Positions 33,093 to 40,896 of a DNA stretch of 64,000 nucleotides are shown piece by piece. A model generated the notes under the pieces. That model was not told the origin of the DNA, searched no databases, and saw nothing but the letters and a program-made list of their open reading frames with translations. Source of the DNA: Chryseobacterium cucumeris (GTDB taxonomy: Bacteria; Bacteroidota; Bacteroidia; Flavobacteriales; Weeksellaceae); assembly GCF_001593385.1 (NCBI RefSeq), contig NZ_LUVZ01000001.1, positions 434,001 through 498,000 on the forward strand, in the 5' to 3' direction. Within the stretch, counting starts at the first letter, position 1. Each line of letters opens with the position of its first letter. Both the position numbers and the translations under genes were made by a program.

Positions 33093-35702
33093 ATGAGCAT
33101 TACTTTTAAAAAGCGACTAATTATAGCGCTTGTATTACCTACGGCCGCCATCTATTATGGGCAGAGTACGAAGGATTCTTTAGAGAAATCCAAATCTATT
33201 GATGAGGTTATGTTGGTGGGTAGAAACCTTTCCCAAACAGCCAAAGAGAGAAAAACACCTGTTGCGGTTTCCAACATTAAGGCTGCAGAAATTCAGGAGA
33301 AACTGGGAAACAGAGAATTCCCTGAAATTATGAAGTCTACTCCATCCGTTTACGTGACCAAAGTAGGTGGTGGTTTCGGAGACAGCAGAATCAACATGAG
33401 AGGTTTTGACGGAGCTAACATTGCTGTGATCATCAACGGACAGCCTGTGAATGATATGCAGGGAGGTACCGTTTACTGGTCCAACTGGACCGGTTTGGCT
33501 GACATTGCGAGCAATATTCAGATTCAAAGAGGTTTGGGAGCATCTAAATTTGTTGTTCCTTCCGTGGGAGGAACCATCAATATTGTTACCAAAGCTACCG
33601 ATTCTGAACAGAAAGCAATGGTGAAAGGAGAAGTTGGAAATGACAACTACTCCAGAATATCTGCTATGTATTCTTCCGGATTAAAAAACAAATGGGGAAC
33701 AACCGTATTGCTTTCCCGTTGGCAAGGTGACGGATACATCAATGGAACAAAAGGAGAAGGTTACTCATGGTTTTTCTCTACAGGATTTAAACCTAATGAA
33801 AAGCATGCTTTCAATTTAATTGCTACCGGAGCTCCTCAGGTACACGATACAAGAAGATCTTCTGCAACCGGAGCCAATGTGGCAACATTGCAACAGTTTG
33901 AAACTTACGGAAGAAGATACAACCCACAGACAGGAATGTTGAATGGTTCTCAATTCAACCTTGCTCCTAACTTCTATCACAAGCCTATCGCATCATTGAA
34001 CTGGGACTGGACAATGAATGACAATCTTAAATTATCCACAGTTCTTTATGGTTCATGGGGACGCGGTGGCGGTGGTACCGGACTTAACGGTTCTATCAAA
34101 AACGCAGCCGGACAAACTATGAACTTCATGAATTATGGAGCAGGTGGTGACGGTACAATCAACTGGGATATGATTTATCGTTATAACAGAGGCGGTATGG
34201 TAACGGATTATAATGGAAATAGCTTCCAGAAATCTACTTTTACGGCTCCTGCAGGCTCTCCTGGTGATTATAACGGACAATATGTATCTACTCTGAACGG
34301 AACCACTGGTATTGTGAGAAAGCAAAGTATCAATGCTCACGACTGGTATGGAGTAATCGCAGACCTTAATTACAAAAAAAATAACTGGACTTTCAACGGA
34401 GGGATTGATCTTAAAACTTACAAAGGAGCTCTATATGACATTGTAACGGATATGTTGGGATCTGATGCTGTATTTGTTCCTGGTACAGCAAATGCTCCAA
34501 AAGGATATTATATCAATCAAACGGTAAAACCGGAACCTCTTACAAAGCTTAAAGATGCTCAGAAAGTATCTATCCATAATGAAGGTTTGGTAAAATGGGC
34601 TGGTATTTATGGAATGGTGGAGTACAGTTCTGAGAAGCTAAGTGCATCTGTCCAGGGATCTGTTTCCGAGCAATATTACAAGAGAAGAGACTATATGCTA
34701 TATACTCCTGGAAATCAGGAGACAAAATGGTATCATAAAACAGGTTATATTGTAAAAGGAGGTGCCAACTATAATATTGACGACCACCACAATGTATTTT
34801 TCAATACAGGAGTTATCTCAAGACAGCCTTTATTCAATGCATTATTCCCGTCCAACCAGAATATCTATAATGATGCTAAGAATGAAAGGATCTTCTCTGT
34901 GGAATTAGGATATGGTTTCAAATCGCGTTATATAGATGTGAACATCAATGCTTACAGAACGCAGTGGGATGACAGATTTATCTCAAGAACATTCAATGCT
35001 ACAGCGGCAGATGTTGCTAAATTCCCTCAGCTTAACCTTGGAAGTGCATATTTCTACAATGCTCTGAACGTAGGTCAGCTCCACCAGGGAATCGAATTGG
35101 AAGCAAAAGCCAGACCTTTTACGAATCTAAGATTAAGAGGAATGGTATCAATGGGTAACTGGAAATATAAAGGAAATGCTAACTTCAACATCCTTGATGT
35201 TCAGAACAACCAGGAAATAGCTGGTGCAACCGGAACCATCAATATCAAAGACCTGAAGGTTGGAGATGCTGCTCAAACAACTGCAAGCATCGGTGCAGAT
35301 TATAATATCACCAAAGCATTCAGTATCGATGCCAACTGGGAATATTATGACAAGCTTTATGCTCAGTTCAACCCGATCAACTTCCTTACGGAAGCCGCAA
35401 GAGAAAAAGGAATTGTAAAATTGCCAAGCTATCATTTATTTGATGTAGGGGCTTCTTACAAGTTTACATTGGATGCGAAAAAGTCTTTAACATTGAGAGC
35501 GAACGTATACAACTTATTCAACAAATATTATATTTCTGAATTAAGCTCCAACATCTTTGCAGGCGATAAAATTGCGAATGGTCCGGATGCAGGAAAAACG
35601 TATCAGGAAGCTGGAAGAGTGTACCAGGGAGTTGCAGACGGTAATACAGGATTCCTTGGTTTTGGAAGAACGTGGTCTGTTGCAGCCACTTTGAGATTTT
35701 AA
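33093..35702 (+). CDS. TonB-dependent outer-membrane receptor
   Basis: An 869-residue receptor. The signal peptide (about 1-23) is followed by a TonB-box-like stretch (SKSIDEVMLVG, about 34-45). The plug domain (about 55-165) contains NMRGFDGANIAVIINGQPVND and GLGASKFVVPSVGGTINIVTK. A 22-stranded barrel ends in the Phe-terminated TWSVAATLRF. There is no N-terminal carboxypeptidase-like domain and no SusD partner, so it is not a SusC-type glycan importer; iron chelates or another small ligand are more likely. The substrate is unknown. It has its own promoter region and a strong terminator. Confidence 0.92.
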   Translation: MSITFKKRLIIALVLPTAAIYYGQSTKDSLEKSKSIDEVMLVGRNLSQTAKERKTPVAVSNIKAAEIQEKLGNREFPEIMKSTPSVYVTKVGGGFGDSRINMRGFDGANIAVIINGQPVNDMQGGTVYWSNWTGLADIASNIQIQRGLGASKFVVPSVGGTINIVTKATDSEQKAMVKGEVGNDNYSRISAMYSSGLKNKWGTTVLLSRWQGDGYINGTKGEGYSWFFSTGFKPNEKHAFNLIATGAPQVHDTRRSSATGANVATLQQFETYGRRYNPQTGMLNGSQFNLAPNFYHKPIASLNWDWTMNDNLKLSTVLYGSWGRGGGGTGLNGSIKNAAGQTMNFMNYGAGGDGTINWDMIYRYNRGGMVTDYNGNSFQKSTFTAPAGSPGDYNGQYVSTLNGTTGIVRKQSINAHDWYGVIADLNYKKNNWTFNGGIDLKTYKGALYDIVTDMLGSDAVFVPGTANAPKGYYINQTVKPEPLTKLKDAQKVSIHNEGLVKWAGIYGMVEYSSEKLSASVQGSVSEQYYKRRDYMLYTPGNQETKWYHKTGYIVKGGANYNIDDHHNVFFNTGVISRQPLFNALFPSNQNIYNDAKNERIFSVELGYGFKSRYIDVNINAYRTQWDDRFISRTFNATAADVAKFPQLNLGSAYFYNALNVGQLHQGIELEAKARPFTNLRLRGMVSMGNWKYKGNANFNILDVQNNQEIAGATGTINIKDLKVGDAAQTTASIGADYNITKAFSIDANWEYYDKLYAQFNPINFLTEAAREKGIVKLPSYHLFDVGASYKFTLDAKKSLTLRANVYNLFNKYYISELSSNIFAGDKIANGPDAGKTYQEAGRVYQGVADGNTGFLGFGRTWSVAATLRF

Positions 35703-35730
35703 GTAATATATTTCAATAATGAATCAATTG

Positions 35731-35765
35731 AATAGGCTGTCCCATTTTTGGGACAGCCTATTTTC
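35731..35765 (+). terminator. Terminator of the TonB-receptor gene
   Basis: AATAGGCTGTCCC/GGGACAGCCTATT, a perfect 13-base stem with a 5-6 base loop and a following T-run, 28 bases after the stop. Confidence 0.9.
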
Positions 35766-35803
35766 ATAATAAGCATTAAAAATAAGGTTCTATCTTTTAC
35801 AGC

Positions 35804-36385
35804 TTAAAAATTTTTAGGTTTCTTATGTTGAGCAGCTTGTTTTGCGATTTCGTCAATACGGTTTTTTCTGGTTTCGGGTCTTTTGGCCAACACAATCCAT
35901 TGCAGCAGCATTTTTTTCATGGATTTGCTTAAACTTAGAAAATAGGTTTCGGAACCTTCATGTAGTTTAAATGTTTCATTCAGATCTTCAGGAATAGTAA
36001 GATCTTCTACAGAATCCAAAATATTCCAGGAACCATTCTCTTTTGCAATTCGGATAGTTTCAAATCCTGCTTTTGTCATCAGCTTATTTTCGATCAGTTT
36101 CTGAACCTTATCCTTATTAATTTTTGACCAGGTACTTTTCGGTTTCCGTCTGCTGAATAGCTGCATAAACGAACCTTCATCAATCGTCTTCCTTGTACTG
36201 TCAATCCAACCAAAACAAAGGGCTTCATCTACCAGATCCGTCCAGTGAACAATGGGCAAATTTGATTTTGTGGTATTGCAAATAAGCCATACAGACTGTT
36301 CTATATGATGATTCTCTTCAAGCCATTGCCGCCATTCTGTCTTTGTCCTGACATGAAAGGTCTGTTTCTCTGTAATTTTACGCAT
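35804..36385 (-). CDS. YdeI/OmpD-associated family protein
   Basis: A 193-residue soluble protein of the YdeI family. The signature VDEALCFGWIDSTRKTIDEGSFMQLFSRRKPKSTWSK is complete, and the C-terminal KRPETRKNRIDEIAK is also typical. The family has been linked to resistance to antimicrobial peptides and stress, but the biochemical role is unknown. It stands alone, convergent with the TonB-receptor gene. Confidence 0.88.
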   Translation of the reverse strand: MRKITEKQTFHVRTKTEWRQWLEENHHIEQSVWLICNTTKSNLPIVHWTDLVDEALCFGWIDSTRKTIDEGSFMQLFSRRKPKSTWSKINKDKVQKLIENKLMTKAGFETIRIAKENGSWNILDSVEDLTIPEDLNETFKLHEGSETYFLSLSKSMKKMLLQWIVLAKRPETRKNRIDEIAKQAAQHKKPKNF

Positions 36386-36554
36386 AGCTTTTCTTTTATT
36401 ACTGTAAAATTAAAATACTTTAGTGACAATAGTTTGTCAGTATAAAAATTTCAAATAATTAATTATGACATCCCATAATATAAGCCTATTAAAGAAATAA
36501 ATGATAAATTAGTCAAAATAAATCATTAAAAATATTCTACCTTATCAATTGAAT

Positions 36555-37184
36555 ATGGACAGAGAAACTATAGATTATATTATTAGATACTTTAGCAAAT
36601 TAATGACAAAGGATGAATCATTAGCACTGAATCATCATATGTATACTTTGAAGAGTTCTGAAAGTGTACATATGAGAAATCTAATGATAGAACGAGGCTG
36701 GATAAATTCTGATCCTGAAGTTATACAACTATTAGAACATGGATATCAAACTTTTGAACAAAATGTTGTGACCCGGATAATGGCAGAAACTCCCGAAAAA
36801 GTTTTTTTCAACAATTGTCCTGAATGCCACAAACTCGCCCGTACTCCACATGCTAAGCAATGCAGATATTGTGGATATCACTGGCATCATTTAACTGTTG
36901 CTCACTTTAAGCTCAATAATACATTTCAGATTACAGGAAGAAATTTTTTCTTAATAGGAAAAATTGAAGAAGGTAAAATAAAAGAAGGACAAAGAATAGA
37001 TTTAAGAATATTGGGTCTTAATAAAAAGCCTAAAATTCAATCCATTGAATTGGCCCTTACACGGCACGACGGAAAAGCGTGGGAAGATATTGCACTGGGC
37101 ATAGACGAGCTAACTGCAGAAGATAAAGAATATTTAAAAAGTATCATGCCTGTCAGAGATCCACTTGACATCATAATAGAATAA
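36555..37184 (+). CDS. Zinc-ribbon protein with EF-Tu domain-2-like C-terminus
   Basis: A 209-residue protein. The first 85 residues are helical and unrecognised. CPECHKL...CRYCGYHWH (about 93-115) is a four-Cys zinc ribbon. The last 90 residues (FQITGRNFFLIGKIEEGKIKEGQRIDLRILGLNKKPKIQSIEL) follow the beta-barrel pattern of EF-Tu domain 2, which binds aminoacyl-tRNA or partner proteins. The ATG at 36555 is preferred over the TTG at 36549. It is convergent with the MarR gene, with 1 base between the stops. No function is known; immunity or toxin-linked proteins with such barrels exist. Confidence 0.65.
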   Translation: MDRETIDYIIRYFSKLMTKDESLALNHHMYTLKSSESVHMRNLMIERGWINSDPEVIQLLEHGYQTFEQNVVTRIMAETPEKVFFNNCPECHKLARTPHAKQCRYCGYHWHHLTVAHFKLNNTFQITGRNFFLIGKIEEGKIKEGQRIDLRILGLNKKPKIQSIELALTRHDGKAWEDIALGIDELTAEDKEYLKSIMPVRDPLDIIIE

Positions 37185-37185
37185 A

Positions 37186-37668
37186 TTATTTTTTCGAGTT
37201 CTTCACCTGCAGTGCTCTCTGATAAAAGGACTGATTGGCAATTTTCTCTTCGGCTTCATCAATGGCAGTCAGCAGATTATTTTTATTGTCTGCAATATCA
37301 CCTAAAATCTGGGACATCAGTTCCCAAACGGGTTTCATTTTTTCAATGAGCTCCTGCCCTTTTGAAGTGAGTTTAAAAAGCCTTTTGCGCTCGTCCTGTT
37401 TATCTTTTTCCCATTGGATCAACTCCTGCTTTTCAAGTTCTTTGAGCAGTGTTATGGTGGATGGATGGGTATATCCTATTTCATTGGCTATTTCAACAAC
37501 ACTTGCCATTTCTTTTTTATAAATGGTGAAAATAACCGGAAACCATTTCAGTTCAAAATCAATTCCGAATGCTTTATAGATGAGTGCTCCGTCTTTCCTC
37601 AGTTGTTCGCTTAGGCGGTGCAGTCTGGTGGATATGGCAAGAATTCCTGCTTCGTTGATTACATTCAT
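37186..37668 (-). CDS. MarR-family transcriptional regulator
   Basis: A 160-residue winged-helix regulator. The MarR pattern is present: VVEIANEIGYTHPSTITLLKELEKQELIQWEKDKQDERKRLFKLTSKG is the recognition helix and wing with the conserved D-x-R. Flanking helices form the dimer interface. It follows the GNAT gene after 2 bases on the same strand, so the pair is probably co-transcribed and the regulator probably controls its own operon in response to a small ligand. Confidence 0.9.
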   Translation of the reverse strand: MNVINEAGILAISTRLHRLSEQLRKDGALIYKAFGIDFELKWFPVIFTIYKKEMASVVEIANEIGYTHPSTITLLKELEKQELIQWEKDKQDERKRLFKLTSKGQELIEKMKPVWELMSQILGDIADNKNNLLTAIDEAEEKIANQSFYQRALQVKNSKK

Positions 37669-37670
37669 AT

Positions 37671-38159
37671 TCAGTCAAGATTTAAGTGGTAAAAAAGATC
37701 ATCGGCACTCATTAGAGGAAACTTCACGGGAAGATCGCTTTTTTCAATCTTTACAAAAAGATTCCTTTCATAGAAACGCTGGGCTGCTTTCAGTACCGTT
37801 ATGGTTCCCAAATATAAATCATCAATTCTGTTTTCGCGGCAGAAAGAAATTAAAACTTCCAGTAATTCTTGCGCAATATTCAGTTCTTTTCCTCTGAATT
37901 CCTTTTTAACAAACATTTTTCTGATGGCTCCTGTCTTTTCATCAAATTTAACCAATGCTATAGAACCTACCAGCTGATTATCTACAAAAGCACCCCAAAA
38001 GTTACCTCCGGCTTCCATGTAAAAACTTTCTATCTGCAAAAGATCAGGCTGATCTTCTATAGTAATCGGAATATTAAACTCTTTCTGCTGGATCGTCAAA
38101 ATCAAATCAATGGCTTGTTCCGAATAAGAATTTCCTATGGGTTGTATTTCTAATTTCAT
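37671..38159 (-). CDS. GNAT N-acetyltransferase
   Basis: A 162-residue acetyltransferase. The acetyl-CoA-binding strand and helix are seen at VGSIALVKFDEKTGAIRKMFVKKEFRGKELNIAQELLEVL, and LGTITVLKAAQRFYERNLFVKIEKSDLP is the last motif. The usual R/Q-x-x-G-x-G/A site is present as FRGKELN. The substrate is unknown; pairing with a MarR regulator suggests detoxification or a signalling molecule. It is first in the pair. Confidence 0.88.
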   Translation of the reverse strand: MKLEIQPIGNSYSEQAIDLILTIQQKEFNIPITIEDQPDLLQIESFYMEAGGNFWGAFVDNQLVGSIALVKFDEKTGAIRKMFVKKEFRGKELNIAQELLEVLISFCRENRIDDLYLGTITVLKAAQRFYERNLFVKIEKSDLPVKFPLMSADDLFYHLNLD

Positions 38160-38320
38160 AGTGTTTATATTTTAAAGTACAAAACTACGTAGTTGAATAC
38201 ATATGTGCAAATCAATTCTACTTTTTAAAAGATTTTAACACTGAATTTCAAAAAAGGGAATTTATATATAACGATATTTATGTAATTTTCTTTGCCCAAA
38301 AATTAATAACCCACGCCAAA

Positions 38321-39301
38321 ATGAAAATAGAAAACCTGAAGCCTTTTAGCGGACAACATTGTGAAACTACTGCCACAGGAACATTATTACAACACATTGG
38401 AATTGAACTTTCCGAACCCATGCTTTTCGGGTTGGGTGAAGGTCTCGGTTTTATTTATTGGAATATGAAAACGATGGACTTTCCTTTCATAGGAGGACGG
38501 ATAAAACCTGATCTGCTCACTCAAAATTTAGCCAGAAATCTGAATCTGGAATTAACTGTAAAGGAAACTTCTTCACAACAAAAGGCCTGGGATAAGGTTA
38601 AAGAACTTCTCAATGACGGACAGGCAGTAGGATTGAAAATGGATTGCTATCATCTTGAATATTTCTCAAATCCTTTCCATTTTGCCGGACATTATGCTGC
38701 TATTTATGGTTATGATGATGAAAATGCTTTCCTGATTGATACCAGACAACAAGGCGGACAAGTACAAACATCTTTAAAAAGTCTGGCTATGGCCCGTTCT
38801 GAAAAAGGTCCGATGGCTTCCAAAAATCTGTATTATACCCTCAGGAATACAGACAGAAAATTTGATCTGAAAAAAGTCATCATTACTGCGATCAAAAATA
38901 ATGCAGCTGAATATCTGAATCCACCCATTACCAATATTTCTTACAAAGGGATTTTAAAAACAAGTGCTGAAATTATCAAATGGTTCAATACAAGTAAAGA
39001 TATTGAAGGAGAATTTAAGCAAGCGGCTTTACTAATGGAAAAAGCAGGAACCGGAGGTGCACTGTTCAGGAATTTATACCGTGATTTTTTGAAAGAAAGT
39101 TATGAACTGATTCAACTTGATCCGCTGAACACAGGCTATGAAGCCTTCACTGAAATTGCCGGACTCTGGACAAATGTATCTCAGCTGTTTGAAAAAGTGA
39201 GCCAGACAAAGGAAATAAAATATATTCAACAGGCTTCGGATATTTTAAAAACGATATCTGAAAAAGAGAAAAAAGCGATGGAAATATTGGCGACACTCTA
39301 G
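38321..39301 (+). CDS. BtrH-like protein with DUF4872 domain
   Basis: A 326-residue protein. The N-terminal half has the BtrH_N pattern: GQHCETTATGTLLQHIGIELSEPMLFGLGEGLGFIYW with C14 as likely nucleophile, and FAGHYAAIYGYDDENAFLIDT with His and Asp completing a papain-like triad. The C-terminal half fits DUF4872 helices. BtrH transfers a gamma-glutamyl-amino-acyl chain from a carrier protein in butirosin synthesis. No carrier protein or other biosynthetic gene is near, so the role here is unknown, possibly amide-bond formation or cleavage. Confidence 0.75.
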   Translation: MKIENLKPFSGQHCETTATGTLLQHIGIELSEPMLFGLGEGLGFIYWNMKTMDFPFIGGRIKPDLLTQNLARNLNLELTVKETSSQQKAWDKVKELLNDGQAVGLKMDCYHLEYFSNPFHFAGHYAAIYGYDDENAFLIDTRQQGGQVQTSLKSLAMARSEKGPMASKNLYYTLRNTDRKFDLKKVIITAIKNNAAEYLNPPITNISYKGILKTSAEIIKWFNTSKDIEGEFKQAALLMEKAGTGGALFRNLYRDFLKESYELIQLDPLNTGYEAFTEIAGLWTNVSQLFEKVSQTKEIKYIQQASDILKTISEKEKKAMEILATL

Positions 39302-39332
39302 CTATTTTTTGCAAACTCTTTAAGTTTGAAAT

Positions 39333-39365
39333 AAAAAACGTATGCCATTCCTGACATACGTTTTT
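39333..39365. terminator. Bidirectional terminator between convergent genes
   Basis: AAAACGTATG and CATACGTTTT form the stem, with T-runs in both directions, between the BtrH-like gene and the end of the efflux operon. Confidence 0.85.
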
Positions 39366-39389
39366 ATGATATTACATTGCTGAAAACAG

Positions 39390-40805
39390 TTATTTCCAGC
39401 CTCCGCCTAAAGCCTGATAAAGCTCTACGGCTGCTTTCATTTTACTGTATCTTGCATTGGAAATGTTAAGTTCTGCATTCAATGAATTCACACTTGCATT
39501 CAATACTTCAAGATAGTTCGCCATACCATAGTTCACTAATTCCTGGGAATAGTCAACCGATTTTTTGTAGGCATCCAGCTCTTTTTGTTTCAATTCAATG
39601 AATGAATCCTGAACAGAGAAAACCCTGATAGCATCCGAAACTTCTTTCCCGGCAGTCAAAACTGTTTTTCTGAAGTTTAAATAGGCAGTTTCTTTATTGG
39701 CAAGACTTACGTCATAGTTGGTCTGAATCTGTCTCTTATTTAAAATCGGCTGAGCCAGTCCTGCAACTACATTGGCAAATAAAGAGTTCACACTAAACAG
39801 GTGATCAATATCTACTGACTGTACACCTCCGCTTCCTGTCAGTTTTAAAGTTGGATAAAACTGAGCTTTGGCAGCATTGGTCAACTCAAAAGCATTCATT
39901 AAATTATATTCTGCTCTCATAACATCCGGACGGTTGGCAAGAAGTTGAGTAGGATAACCTAATTTCAAATCGATGGGAAGCTTTTGCCCTTCCAATGTAG
40001 ATCTTTCGATAGCGTGAGAAGGTTCTCCCATCAAAAGACTCATGGTATTTTCCAGCAACTGTATCTGTGTATCAATATCAATCAGTAATGATTTGGCATT
40101 GAAAACCAGAGCCTCACTTTGCTGTACTGCTACTTCAGTAACTGTTCCGGAAGTTTTTAAAGCCTTAGTAGCTTCAAGGTTTTTCTCTCTTACTGCAATG
40201 GTTTCCGTAATAATTCTCTTCTGTGCATCAAATGTCAACAATTGATAATATGCAGAAGCAATGGAAGACACCAAACTACTTTTAACCGCTTTATGTGCTG
40301 CAACAGTTCCTAAATAAGTGGCCAGCTGTGCTTTCTCCTGTGCCTTCAATTTACCCCAGATATCAGCTTCCCATCCGATACTTGCCGTAATGTCAAACTG
40401 ATTCACATAACGTCTTGATCCGATGATCTGTCCAAACTGTGTATTGATAGACTGAGTTTGAAAGGTATAGTTGGGTCCGATAGAAAGTGTCGGCTGATAC
40501 GCTGCTTTACTCTGTTTAAGATACGCTTCCGCAGAATTAATACTTTCCAAAGCAATTCTGATATCAAGATTGTTCTCCAGTGCCTTAGAAATATGCCCCT
40601 GCAATATCGGATCAGTAAATATCTCTTTCCAGGAAATATCTGCAATATTCGTACTGTCCGAAGGAAGCATATCTGTACGGAACAGCTTTTCGTCTACAAC
40701 ATTCTTCGGTCTTTCATATTCTTTTCTTGCCATACAGGATGAAATGGCTCCGAGTATGAAAACTGAAAAAGTGATTCCTTTTATGATGTTTAATAAACTC
40801 TTCAT
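39390..40805 (-). CDS. RND efflux outer-membrane lipoprotein (OprM/TolC family)
   Basis: A 471-residue outer-membrane channel of the NodT subfamily. The signal peptide ends in AISSC (C24), giving a lipidated N-terminus. Two OEP repeats are present (about 55-245 and 280-465), each with long coiled helices (SINSAEAYLKQSKAAYQPTLSIGPNY; LLANRPDVMRAEYNLMNAFELTNAAKAQFYPTLKL). It completes a tripartite pump with the adaptor and permease encoded just upstream, in the order regulator, adaptor, permease, channel. The gap to the permease gene holds a repeat element. Confidence 0.93.
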   Translation of the reverse strand: MKSLLNIIKGITFSVFILGAISSCMARKEYERPKNVVDEKLFRTDMLPSDSTNIADISWKEIFTDPILQGHISKALENNLDIRIALESINSAEAYLKQSKAAYQPTLSIGPNYTFQTQSINTQFGQIIGSRRYVNQFDITASIGWEADIWGKLKAQEKAQLATYLGTVAAHKAVKSSLVSSIASAYYQLLTFDAQKRIITETIAVREKNLEATKALKTSGTVTEVAVQQSEALVFNAKSLLIDIDTQIQLLENTMSLLMGEPSHAIERSTLEGQKLPIDLKLGYPTQLLANRPDVMRAEYNLMNAFELTNAAKAQFYPTLKLTGSGGVQSVDIDHLFSVNSLFANVVAGLAQPILNKRQIQTNYDVSLANKETAYLNFRKTVLTAGKEVSDAIRVFSVQDSFIELKQKELDAYKKSVDYSQELVNYGMANYLEVLNASVNSLNAELNISNARYSKMKAAVELYQALGGGWK

Positions 40806-40812
40806 TATTTTT

Positions 40813-40881
40813 AATTAGAAGTTAGAGTTTAGAAGTTAGAAGTTAGTTTTTAGACTTATCTCTAATTGCTAACTTCTAATT
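40813..40881. repeat. Heptamer repeats flanked by a 13-base inverted repeat
   Basis: From 40818 to 40859 the sequence runs in 7-base steps: GAAGTTA, GAGTTTA, GAAGTTA, GAAGTTA, GTTTTTA, GACTTAT. AATTAGAAGTTAG (40813-40825) is a perfect inverted repeat of CTAACTTCTAATT (40869-40881). It fills the gap between permease and channel genes inside the efflux operon, so the RNA could form a long stem there. Confidence 0.7.
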
Positions 40882-40896
40882 TCTTAAATCTTAATT

